Positions 10,801 through 18,131 of a stretch of DNA of 64,000 bases are shown here, piece by piece. The notes under the pieces were generated by a model. That model searched no databases. It saw nothing but the letters and a program-made list of their open reading frames with translations, and was not told the DNA's origin. Position 1 is the first letter of the stretch; each line of letters begins with the position of its first letter. The position numbers and the translations under genes are program-made. The DNA is taken from the NCBI GenBank assembly GCA_002256245.1, contig NKIU01000001.1:548232-612231 (forward strand), given 5' to 3'. The stretch is from Pseudorhodobacter sp. PARRP1. Lineage in GTDB: Bacteria > Pseudomonadota > Alphaproteobacteria > Rhodobacterales > Rhodobacteraceae.

Positions 10801-11468
10801 CGCAAGTGACGGCGGTGTGCGAGGGGATTGTGGACGGGCGCTATCCGTTCAGCAAAAGCCCGGCGCGGCAGGTGCCTTTGTCAGAGTTTGCGCAACTGTT
10901 TGCCCCTGACGGTGTGCTGGACCGGTTCTTCAACGCCAATCTGGCGATCCATGCCAATATGGGCGCGGGCGATTGGACATGGCGCGAGGATAGCCCGCTG
11001 GCGAAGAAGCTATCCTTGCAAAGCCTGCGGCAGTTTCAGAAAGCCGCAGCCATTCGGGATGCGTTCTTTCCGGGCCGGTCGCCGACCGTCAAGCTGGACG
11101 TGACGGTGAACCAGATCACCGCGCACGACCGCATCAAACAGTCGATCCTGGTGATCGACGATCAGCCGATCCAGATGCGCAAGGCGGGGAATACGCCGGT
11201 GACGGTGACGTGGCCGGGAGGGGCGGGCAACACCTCGGTGCAACTGCTGCCCGAGATGAACAACCGCGAAAGCCAGATCATGTATCAGGGGCCATGGGCG
11301 TTCTTGCAGTTTATCCGCGACGGCAACCCGCGCCAGATCGGCGATGTGATGCAGGTGGATTACGTGATTGGCGGGCGCAACATCACCTATGAAATCCGGG
11401 TGAATGCGCTGGTCAATCCGTTCAACATGGCGGAATTGCGTGAATTCCGCTGCCCGACGGGTCTGTAA
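7893..11468 (+). CDS. tssM: T6SS membrane subunit TssM (IcmF)
   Basis: TssM (1191 residues) is the large inner-membrane protein whose periplasmic part forms the T6SS envelope channel. Two N-terminal membrane helices (about 3-27 and 42-62) precede a cytoplasmic NTPase-like domain with Walker A GPPGSGKTT at about 117-125 and the DTAGRY motif. A third helix (about 425-450, LRMGLTAAMLLASAGILAAW) leads into a roughly 740-residue periplasmic region ending with the IcmF C-terminal domain (WPGGAGNTSVQLLPE). The Walker A motif is intact, so nucleotide binding is possible. It overlaps tssL by 4 nt and abuts tagF without a gap, giving a tightly coupled membrane-complex module. Confidence 0.94.
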   Translation: MKWLKLALVLIGFLAFSAVVWFAGPLIGFGEAHPFDPEWVRALIIGLLALVLLVWGLIAFLRRRKGSAALEKAIVVDVPAGDGRELASRMTAALNTLKKSGNSKTYLYDMPWYVIIGPPGSGKTTALVNSEIKFPLSGQQGGLQGFGGTRYCDWWFAEDAVMIDTAGRYTTQDSDAGEDKASWVSFLNLLKKNRPKQPINGVILAISVADLMNAGPDKIAAHAETIRARLGEIHETLKVDFPVYVMFTKADLIAGFREYFSSFAAGRRKKVWGATFQTENRKEQTFDRVGGEFDALVARLSDEVIDRLSEEPDGVNRIAIFGLPGQMAMLKDEVESFLRQVFEPTRYKTSAILRGFYFTSGTQEGTPIDQVLGAMSRSLGVQAQLSGKGKSFFLHDLLTKVIFGEQGWVSYDRNAVRRSSVLRMGLTAAMLLASAGILAAWGYSYLNNRTLVASAQAAMADYELAATEDLQAIEVKDTDFLRVSNELKLLRTMPSGYESPEEPEGDWTRGFGLSQQGAIRQAARDAYAQGLERLLRPRLVLRVEGQLQQFVLANEPIPIYETLKVYKLLGGAAPAPQDDLVKTWFHDDWEQVMFPGINEEPARDMLNKHLAAMLELDDTTAPTVELNADLVAKAEVILARMSVADQAYSLIVATAPMSGLPDFNVVERTAPDARLVFETVDGSDLGTLTVPALYTYAGFNDFFLDQLAAVAHKLETEQWVMGKQAEAAKVDEQLSRLGPQLLARYREDYLAAWDAVLSNIKLAPMAADKPAYLALSAAASPTTSPILKLVEGISAETKLTQPLVPEGVADQASADAGAVTEAIGQAGSDVTNMIASRTSGLQRIGLDIALAAGKSQLRAGPAAGNAPTVPGADIEAQFAEYHALLEGAPGARPIDALLNSLNAIQIGLATAAGFNQPEAKAQIPALIGQLKTAASRLPPELSRMVDEAVDSFEGDAASTAVAQINADLTSQVTAVCEGIVDGRYPFSKSPARQVPLSEFAQLFAPDGVLDRFFNANLAIHANMGAGDWTWREDSPLAKKLSLQSLRQFQKAAAIRDAFFPGRSPTVKLDVTVNQITAHDRIKQSILVIDDQPIQMRKAGNTPVTVTWPGGAGNTSVQLLPEMNNRESQIMYQGPWAFLQFIRDGNPRQIGDVMQVDYVIGGRNITYEIRVNALVNPFNMAELREFRCPTGL

Positions 11469-12095
11469 ATGATCGCCCTTTATGGCAAGCATCCGTCGAA
11501 GGGCGATTTCATCGGCGGCGGCTTGCCCGTGCAGGCAGGGCTGGAGGGGTGGCTGGATAGTGCCTTGGCCGAGGCGCGGCATGGCCTTGATGCGGCTTGG
11601 GAAAGCGTTTGGGCGGCGGCGCGGCCCTTGCGGTTCTGGCTGGGGCCGAGTGTTTGGGGAGAGGCCTGCGCAGGCGTTCTGGGCCCGAGTGCCGACAAGG
11701 TTGGTCGGCGCTATCCGCTGCTGATCGCGGGGTTCGGGCCAGATTGCCCGCCCTGCCCGGTGATTGACCCCGCACAGGATTGGCACGGCGCGGTCGAGGC
11801 CAAGCTGGTGGAAATGCTGGCCGGCGAGACGGCCGAGTTGAACGGTTTTTCGATCGCCTGCCCTGTCGCCCTGCCCGCAGGCCCGCCCGAGTTTTGGGCG
11901 GCACGTCCAGGTGCGGATGCCAAGGCTCTGCTAGAGGATATTGCCCTTACCGACCATCACCGGGCCTGCCACAATCGCAGCTATTGGTGGGTGGCGGGCG
12001 ATGACTTTGGCCATTCTCAGGTGTGGGCGGGCGAGGGCTTGCCATCGGGGCATGTGCTGGCGTGGTTTTTGCGCGGCTACGCCGAAAATGCGTGA
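11469..12095 (+). CDS. tagF: T6SS-associated regulator TagF (ImpM)
   Basis: This 208-residue protein matches the TagF/ImpM family by its N-terminus ALYGKHPSKGDFIGGGLP and by the FWLGPSVWGEACAGVLGPSADKVGRRYPL segment. TagF is a cytoplasmic post-translational repressor of T6SS firing; in Pseudomonas and Agrobacterium it works in the PpkA/PppA/Fha circuit, partly by binding Fha. It begins one base after the tssM stop and precedes pppA and ppkA, so the whole control module is contiguous. The 108 nt before pppA hold no recognisable gene. Confidence 0.9.
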   Translation: MIALYGKHPSKGDFIGGGLPVQAGLEGWLDSALAEARHGLDAAWESVWAAARPLRFWLGPSVWGEACAGVLGPSADKVGRRYPLLIAGFGPDCPPCPVIDPAQDWHGAVEAKLVEMLAGETAELNGFSIACPVALPAGPPEFWAARPGADAKALLEDIALTDHHRACHNRSYWWVAGDDFGHSQVWAGEGLPSGHVLAWFLRGYAENA

Positions 12096-12203
12096 CTCAG
12101 TTGGGGCTAGGCAGATGGATAGATTTCCGCCTAAGCTGCGAAGATGTTTTCAGCCCCCGGATTTTCAGCAGCGGGGCATAGGTTATTTCAAGCGGGTGGG
12201 TCG

Positions 12204-12959
12204 ATGATCGAGGCTCCATTTCAATTCGAGACGGGTGCGGCCACCGATACCGGCCGCGTGCGCGATCACAACGAGGATAGCTTTCTGACCCTGCCCGAAG
12301 CGGGCGTCTGGGTGGTGGCCGATGGCATGGGCGGGCATCACGCGGGCGATTTTGCCAGCCGGACGATTGTTGACAGTGTGGGCTCGCTGGGGCGTCCGGT
12401 ATCTGCCCCCGATTTGCAAGCCCGCTTCATGGACCGTTTGCTGCGCGCGCATCAGGCTATTCAGGATCAATCGGCGCAGTTGAACGGCGCGACGGTTGGG
12501 GCGACATTGGTGGCGCTGCTGGCGTTTGATCAGCATTTCGCCTGTGTTTGGTCGGGCGACAGCCGGATTTATCTGCTGCGCGCGGGGCAATATACCCAAG
12601 TGACGATGGATCATACCGAAGTGAACGAGCTGTTGCGCACGGGTGCCATCACCGCCGAACAGGCGCAGACCTGGCCGCGCCGCAACGTGATCACGCGGGC
12701 GATCGGGGTGCATGCCACACCGCAGACGGACGAGAGGTCGGGTGGGTTGGCCGATGGCGATGTGTTTTTGTTGTGCTCGGATGGTTTGACCGAGCATGTG
12801 GAAGATCACGAAATGGCCGAGGCTTTGGTGCGGTTTGCGCCGCAAGCCGCCTGCGATGCGCTTGTGCAACTGACCTTGCAGCGCGGCGCAAAAGACAATG
12901 TGACGGTGCTGGTCGTCAAGGTCAGGGCCACACCCGCGGCGATGGGGGGCTGGCAATGA
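12204..12959 (+). CDS. pppA: T6SS PP2C-family protein phosphatase PppA
   Basis: This 251-residue soluble PPM/PP2C phosphatase should remove phosphate from threonines phosphorylated by the adjacent PpkA, resetting T6SS activation. The metal-binding motifs are intact: RDHNEDSF (about 20-27), VADGMGGH (about 39-46), SGDSRIYLLR, CSDGLTEHV and AKDNVTVLVV. The ATG at 12204 starts the homologous region MIEAPFQFETGAATDTG; the longer upstream reading has no family resemblance. Its stop overlaps the ppkA start by 4 nt, coupling the opposing enzymes. Confidence 0.92.
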   Translation: MIEAPFQFETGAATDTGRVRDHNEDSFLTLPEAGVWVVADGMGGHHAGDFASRTIVDSVGSLGRPVSAPDLQARFMDRLLRAHQAIQDQSAQLNGATVGATLVALLAFDQHFACVWSGDSRIYLLRAGQYTQVTMDHTEVNELLRTGAITAEQAQTWPRRNVITRAIGVHATPQTDERSGGLADGDVFLLCSDGLTEHVEDHEMAEALVRFAPQAACDALVQLTLQRGAKDNVTVLVVKVRATPAAMGGWQ

Positions 12960-15505
12960 CCGAAGCGCCAACCAGCGGCCCGGACAAGGGCCCCAACCAC
13001 GCGACCACGGTGTCGTCTGGCACGCTGATCATGGGCACCTATGCCATCGAGCAGTTGATCAACTCGGGCGGGATGGGCGAAGTTTACCGCGGCCGCAACA
13101 TCCACAACGACGAACCCGTGGCGATCAAGATCGTGCTGCCGAGTTTGGCGCATGACCCCAAGATCGTGGCGCTGTTTCAGAAGGAAAGCACTACGCTGTC
13201 GCGGCTAAGCCACGAAGCGATTGTGCGCTATCACGTGTTCACGGTTGATCCGACCATCGGGCGGCCCTGCATGGTGATGGAGTTCGTGTCGGGCACCGCG
13301 ATGTCGGACCGCATCGAGCAGGGGCCGATGCCTTTGGCGGATGTGCGGGTGATGCTGCGGCGGGTGGCCTCGGGGTTGGACAAGGCGCATCGGGCGGGGG
13401 TGGTGCACCGCGATCTGTCGCCGGACAACGTTATTCTGGAGGAAGGTCAGGTTGAACATGCCAAGCTGATCGACTTTGGCATCGCGAAAAGCACCGCTTT
13501 GGGGGCGGGGACGCTGCTTCAGGGGCAATTCGCGGGCAAGTTCAACTGGGTGTCACCCGAGCAGTTGGGCGCGTTTGGTGGCGCGGTGGATGGGCGGTCG
13601 GACATCTACTCGCTGGCCTTGGTGACGGCGGCGGCCAGCAAGGGCGAAGTGCTGCCGATGGGGGCGTCGATTGTCGATGCGGTTGGCAAGCGCTCTGGTG
13701 TGCCGGATCTGACCGGGGTGGATGCAGGGCTGGTGCCGCTGCTCAGTTGGATGTTGCAGCCCGACCCGGCAGCGCGGCCCGCCAGCATGGCGCAGGTGAT
13801 CGCGGCGGTGGACAACCCCGATCTGGTGCCGCAGATAGCAGCGCCTGCGCCGAAAGCGCCAGACCCGAACCGCACGGTGATCGGCGGGTCATTGCCCATT
13901 CCACCGCCGCAAGCGGTGTCGCAAGCGCCGGTTTCGGTGGCGCCGGTGTCTGTCGCACCCGTGGCGGCACAAGCCGCGCCGCCCGCTGGGGCGACGGTGA
14001 TATCGCAAGCGACCGCGCCGCCCGAAGCCGAAGATATCAGCCCCTTCGGTGCACCGGGCGTGGTCGCCGTGGCTCCGCCGCATGTCGATCCGGTGGTGGT
14101 GAAAAACAGCAAAAGCGGCGTGATCGCAGTGGTGGCCTTGCTCGCTTTGGGCGGGGGTGCTGCGGGCGCATATTTCGGCGGGGTATTTGACGGCAAGGCG
14201 GTGCCTGCGGCGGGCGAGTCTCAGGCCGATGCCGATGCGCGGGTGAAAGCCGCCGCAGAAGCACAGGCCGCCGCCGACAAGGCGGCAGCACAGGCACAAG
14301 CCGCAGCGGAAGCCAAAGCGGCGGAAGATGCGGCTGCCGCCAAAGCGGCCGAGGACGCCGCAGCGGCAAAGGCCGCAGCCGATGCCAAGGCAGCAGAGGA
14401 TGCCGCCAAGCAGGCCGAGGCCGATGCGGCAGCCCAGAAGGCAGCAGAACAGGCTGCGGCGCAGAAAGCAGCCGAGGAAGCGGCGGCAAAACTGGCGGCA
14501 GAGCAGGCGGCAGCACAGAAAGCAGCCGAGGACGCCGCAGCGGCGCAAAAGGCCGAAGCGGATGCAGCCGCGCAAAAGGCGGCAGAAGCGGCCGCGGCGC
14601 AGAAGGCAGCCGAGGAAGCCGCCGCCAAGAAAGCCGCCGAAGACGCCGCCGCGAAACAAGCCGCCGAGGCGAAACGGCTGGCAGACGAGGCCGCCGCCAA
14701 GAAAGCCGCCGACGCGGCGGCTGCGCAAAAGGCAGCGGATGAGGCCGCAGCGCAGAAAGCGGCGGAAGAAGCAGCAGCCCAAAAGGCCGCAGAAGAAGCG
14801 GCGGCGGCGCAGAAGCTGGCAGATGAGGCTGCGGCGAAAAAGGCCGAAGAAGAAGCCGCAGCCAAGGCCGACCCGGTGGCCGCTCAACTGGCCTATCTGG
14901 CAGGCGTCAAGCCGCCGCTCTGTGCTTTGGTGACCCTCAAGGATGCCAAGGCCACGGGCTTTGGGCTGGAGGGCTATACGGCGGACCCTGCGGCTTTGGC
15001 GGGCTTTGTGGCGGATTGGCACGCGGCCACCCAGACCAAACCCGATCTTGCCACCCATCAGATCAACGCTGCGCAATGCCCGCTGATCGAATTTGCCAGC
15101 CGCTATCCGGCCCCCACGCCTGATCCACTGGCGGTGGTGATGCAAACGCCGTCCGAGGTGGTGAAAAGTGGCGCCAACGTCAGCGGCAAGGTCGAGGGGC
15201 TGAACGGCCGCAGCTTTGCGCTGTTTTTGTTTTCAGAAGGCGGCGGGGCCACCAACCTGCAACCTTGGACGACGATCGACGCAGGTGGCACCGCCAGCTT
15301 TGAATTTAACCTGACGCTAGAGCCAAACGCGCCGCCTGCCCCGCAGATTCTGGTGGCACTGGTGACCGACAAGCCATTGCCTGCGCTGGATAAAGTGCCA
15401 GCTGGGGTTACGGCGCAATCGCTGATGCCATTTTTGGAAAAACAATTGGAAAAGGCCGATGTGACACCAACGCTGGGCCTTGCCTACTTCCGGCTTGAAA
15501 ACTGA
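12956..15505 (+). CDS. ppkA: T6SS Ser/Thr protein kinase PpkA with long Ala-rich periplasmic rod
   Basis: This 849-residue transmembrane kinase is the T6SS activation kinase. The kinase domain (about 25-275) has GGMGEVYRG, VAIKIV, HRDLSPDNV (near 150) and DFGIAKS, so catalysis should be intact. A Pro/Ala-rich linker carries RTVIGG at T307. One membrane helix (about 387-410, GVIAVVALLALGGGAAGAYFGG) is followed by about 220 residues of Ala/Lys/Glu-rich sequence (about 421-640, units like AAAQKAAEEAA) that should form one long helix, as in TolA. A folded domain of about 200 residues ends the protein; I do not recognise its family. The domain order suggests signal reception at a distance across the periplasm. 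The start overlaps pppA; the longer reading from 12548 is a pppA frame shadow. Confidence 0.92.
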   Translation: MTEAPTSGPDKGPNHATTVSSGTLIMGTYAIEQLINSGGMGEVYRGRNIHNDEPVAIKIVLPSLAHDPKIVALFQKESTTLSRLSHEAIVRYHVFTVDPTIGRPCMVMEFVSGTAMSDRIEQGPMPLADVRVMLRRVASGLDKAHRAGVVHRDLSPDNVILEEGQVEHAKLIDFGIAKSTALGAGTLLQGQFAGKFNWVSPEQLGAFGGAVDGRSDIYSLALVTAAASKGEVLPMGASIVDAVGKRSGVPDLTGVDAGLVPLLSWMLQPDPAARPASMAQVIAAVDNPDLVPQIAAPAPKAPDPNRTVIGGSLPIPPPQAVSQAPVSVAPVSVAPVAAQAAPPAGATVISQATAPPEAEDISPFGAPGVVAVAPPHVDPVVVKNSKSGVIAVVALLALGGGAAGAYFGGVFDGKAVPAAGESQADADARVKAAAEAQAAADKAAAQAQAAAEAKAAEDAAAAKAAEDAAAAKAAADAKAAEDAAKQAEADAAAQKAAEQAAAQKAAEEAAAKLAAEQAAAQKAAEDAAAAQKAEADAAAQKAAEAAAAQKAAEEAAAKKAAEDAAAKQAAEAKRLADEAAAKKAADAAAAQKAADEAAAQKAAEEAAAQKAAEEAAAAQKLADEAAAKKAEEEAAAKADPVAAQLAYLAGVKPPLCALVTLKDAKATGFGLEGYTADPAALAGFVADWHAATQTKPDLATHQINAAQCPLIEFASRYPAPTPDPLAVVMQTPSEVVKSGANVSGKVEGLNGRSFALFLFSEGGGATNLQPWTTIDAGGTASFEFNLTLEPNAPPAPQILVALVTDKPLPALDKVPAGVTAQSLMPFLEKQLEKADVTPTLGLAYFRLEN

Positions 15506-15628
15506 ACGCGCGTTCTTTGCGCAGCTTTTCTTGCCAGATTGTCGCCGCTTGATGTAGCGTAGCAGGTATCCGGGGTTATTTTCCCCATCCTGCCGGTTTT
15601 AGTCTGTTTTTTTGAAAGCGATATCCAG

Positions 15629-17482
15629 ATGCCAGCCACCTTTTCACAAGACAATCGCGTCGGTCGGATGTTCACGCCATTACCGGCGAACGACCTGGTG
15701 CTTATTGAATTTTCCGGCAGCGAAGCTGTCAACGCCATCAGTCAGTTTCGCGTCAAGGCCTTGACTGCCAAAGCCATTTCCGAAATCGAGCCGCTGCTGG
15801 GCGAGGCGGTGGCGATTGAAATCGTCACCCCCTTGGGCGATGTGCGCGACTTCCATCAGATGGTGGATGCGATCCGCTATCTGGGCCCCGAAGGCGATCA
15901 CCACGTCTATGAGTTCGAGCTGCGCCCGTGGTTCTGGCAGTTGTCGCGCCGGATCAACTACCGGATTTTCCACGAATTGAACGTGGTGGATGTGATGCGG
16001 CAAATCATTGACGAATACGGAAATTCTGAAGTGGCAGGGTTTATCGACCTGACCGTCGGCAACTTTCCCGAGATGGAATATGTCGTTCAATACAACGAAT
16101 CCGACATGGATTTTCTGTGCCGGCTGATGGAGCGGTTCGGGATCAACTATCACTTCCAGATGGAGCAGACCCGGCATTCGCTGGTGCTGACCACTGGTGC
16201 GGATGCGTTCAGCGATGCACCGGCCTCGCCACGAGCGTTCAGCCCGCTTGGCAGCCGGGGGGATGCCACGGCCGAGCATTTTGACGCATGGGCACCGCAG
16301 CGGCAACTGACGACAGGCTCGGTGCGGTTGAGCGATTACAACTTCAAAACCGTGGGGGCGCAGATGGAAGTCACCCGCGAAAACCTGCGCGGCTTTGTCG
16401 GCGCGAATATGGAAAGTTTCGGCTATCCCGGGGTTTACCTGACAACGGCCGAGGGCAATCCGATTGCGCAGCGGCGGCTGGATGCCTACCGCATGGGCGA
16501 CGCCACGGTGCGCGCCAATGGCAACGCGGCCAGCCTTGGCGCGGGCATGAAATTTGCGCTGTCGGCCCATTCTGACGCCGGGCAGTTGGATGAATACGCG
16601 GTGCTTGCGGCACAACATTTCGTCTCGAACGGCACGTTCCGCTCGGGCGGGGGCATGTCGGTGGAAACCGCCTATCAGGGCGCTTATGTGCTGACCCGCA
16701 GCGCCAATCCGATTGCGCCACAGCGCGTGAGCCGCCCGCCGCGTGTGGTGGGGCCGCAGACGGCGGTGGTGGTGGAAGGCGCGGATGGCAATATCGACGA
16801 ATTTGGCCGCATCAAGGTCAAGTTCTTCTGGGCGCCCGACGATGTGTCGATGTATTGCCGGGTGTCGCAGATCTGGGCGCAGGATGAATGGGGCACCATA
16901 TTCGTGCCGCATTCCGGCATGGAAGTGATCGTCGAGTTTCTGGATGGCGACCCGGATCGCCCGCTGGTGACCGGCTGTGTGTGGAACGAAAAGAACCGCC
17001 CCGCGATGCCGGACAACCGGCTGACCAGCGGCTTCAAGACCGTGCGCAACAATCAGCTTTTCTTTTATGACACCGAGGGCCAGGAAGAAATCTACATCCG
17101 CGCGCAAAAGGACATGACGCGGGTGGTGATGCATGACGACAAATCCACCACCCACGGCAAGCAGACCCTGAAGATCGACGCCAGCAAAAGCGAAAGCGTG
17201 GGCGGCAGTTCTTCGTCCTCGGTGGGCGGCGACAAATCCACTTCGGTCAGCGGCAAGGAAACCCACAAGGTCAAGGGCAGTCTGTCGATTGAATCGCAAG
17301 AAAAGATCGAGTTGAAGGTGGGCGGTTCCAGCATCACGATTGATCAGACCTCGATCAAGATCAAAGCCCTGACGGTGGAAGTCGAGGCGACTGCCGAGTT
17401 GAAAACCAAGGCGGGCGTGATGGCCACGCATGACGGGGGGCCGATGATGGTGATCAAGGGCGTTCTGGTGACGATCAATTGA
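15629..17482 (+). CDS. vgrG: T6SS spike protein VgrG (TssI)
   Basis: VgrG (617 residues) forms the trimeric puncturing tip of the T6SS tube. The gp27-like part is seen in FELRPWFWQLSRRINYRIF and YNESDMDFLCRLMERFGINYHF; the gp5-like OB-fold region has DEFGRIKVKF-like sequence and DEWGTIFVPHSGMEVIVEFLDGDPDRP-type residues. From about residue 515 a Ser/Gly/Lys-rich beta-helix runs to the end at MVIKGVLVTIN. There is no enzymatic C-terminal extension, so any effector must be carried separately. The gene follows a 123-nt gap after ppkA and precedes a DUF6931-type gene. No PAAR tip gene is nearby. Confidence 0.93.
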   Translation: MPATFSQDNRVGRMFTPLPANDLVLIEFSGSEAVNAISQFRVKALTAKAISEIEPLLGEAVAIEIVTPLGDVRDFHQMVDAIRYLGPEGDHHVYEFELRPWFWQLSRRINYRIFHELNVVDVMRQIIDEYGNSEVAGFIDLTVGNFPEMEYVVQYNESDMDFLCRLMERFGINYHFQMEQTRHSLVLTTGADAFSDAPASPRAFSPLGSRGDATAEHFDAWAPQRQLTTGSVRLSDYNFKTVGAQMEVTRENLRGFVGANMESFGYPGVYLTTAEGNPIAQRRLDAYRMGDATVRANGNAASLGAGMKFALSAHSDAGQLDEYAVLAAQHFVSNGTFRSGGGMSVETAYQGAYVLTRSANPIAPQRVSRPPRVVGPQTAVVVEGADGNIDEFGRIKVKFFWAPDDVSMYCRVSQIWAQDEWGTIFVPHSGMEVIVEFLDGDPDRPLVTGCVWNEKNRPAMPDNRLTSGFKTVRNNQLFFYDTEGQEEIYIRAQKDMTRVVMHDDKSTTHGKQTLKIDASKSESVGGSSSSSVGGDKSTSVSGKETHKVKGSLSIESQEKIELKVGGSSITIDQTSIKIKALTVEVEATAELKTKAGVMATHDGGPMMVIKGVLVTIN

Positions 17483-17492
17483 TGGGCAACTG

Positions 17493-18089
17493 ATGGGCAG
17501 CGCAACCGACACCACTCCCCCCGCCACCATTGCCGCCGCATCGGGTCTGCGCTTGCAACTGGCGCGCCAGTTGTTTGGCACGATGCCGGAAATGGCCGAT
17601 GACATCACCGCGCGACCGGGCGAGGGCGAGCATGTGTTCGACTTTGCCCGGCGATTGCGCTTGGGCGAAACCCCCGAGGAGGCGATCTCGCTGATGGCCT
17701 TCGCCTTGCAGCCGCGCCCGGCGGTGTGGTGGGGGCATGAATGTCTGAAGGCGGCCCCCGAATTGTTGACCGAGCAAGACCGCGCGATGTTGGCTTTGTG
17801 CGAGGCTTGGGTGGCCGAGCCGACCGAAGCCAACCGCTACCACGCGCTGAATGCGGGCGCGCAGGCGGCGGTGCGTGGGCCGGGCGCGTGGCTTGCGATG
17901 GCGGTGGGCTGGGCGTCTGGCTCGATGTCGCCCGAAGGTTTGCCGCCCGCGCTGGTGCCGATGTTTGCGATCGGGCGGGCGCTGAACGCAGGTGTGCTGA
18001 CGGCGCTGGCGCGGGTGCCGCAAGACATGCGGCGGCGGATGCTGGATCATTACGTCGGCATGGCCGAGGTGCTGGCAAAAACCGCCTGA
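17493..18089 (+). CDS. T6SS-linked conserved protein, DUF6931-like
   Basis: A 198-residue, soluble, Ala-rich, mostly helical protein with no signal peptide or membrane segment. Conserved-looking stretches are AFALQPRPAVWWGHECLKAA, ALCEAWVAEPTEANRYHAL and GAWLAMAVGWASGSMSPEG, which resemble the DUF6931 family often found in T6SS loci. I know no assigned function. Its position, 10 nt behind vgrG and just before the FHA gene, makes a chaperone/adaptor for a VgrG-borne cargo or a part of the FHA control circuit the obvious guesses; both are inference. The start at 17493 was chosen because the ATG at 17482 reads only three codons before a stop. Confidence 0.65.
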   Translation: MGSATDTTPPATIAAASGLRLQLARQLFGTMPEMADDITARPGEGEHVFDFARRLRLGETPEEAISLMAFALQPRPAVWWGHECLKAAPELLTEQDRAMLALCEAWVAEPTEANRYHALNAGAQAAVRGPGAWLAMAVGWASGSMSPEGLPPALVPMFAIGRALNAGVLTALARVPQDMRRRMLDHYVGMAEVLAKTA

Positions 18090-18131
18090 GCGCCCTATCT
18101 TACGTCTTGCCCCTGTTGGAAATTCCCCTGA

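Noticed and set aside
11010-11786. Minus-strand frame across the tssM-tagF junction
   Set aside because: Arg/His-rich antisense shadow covering the ends of two firmly identified genes.
13889-15145. Long minus-strand frames opposite ppkA, including Cys/Leu/Gly-rich and Ala/Ser-rich readings over the repeat tract
   Set aside because: They are mirror readings of the GC-rich Ala/Lys/Glu codon repeats of ppkA. They have no family resemblance, and the plus-strand kinase is certain.
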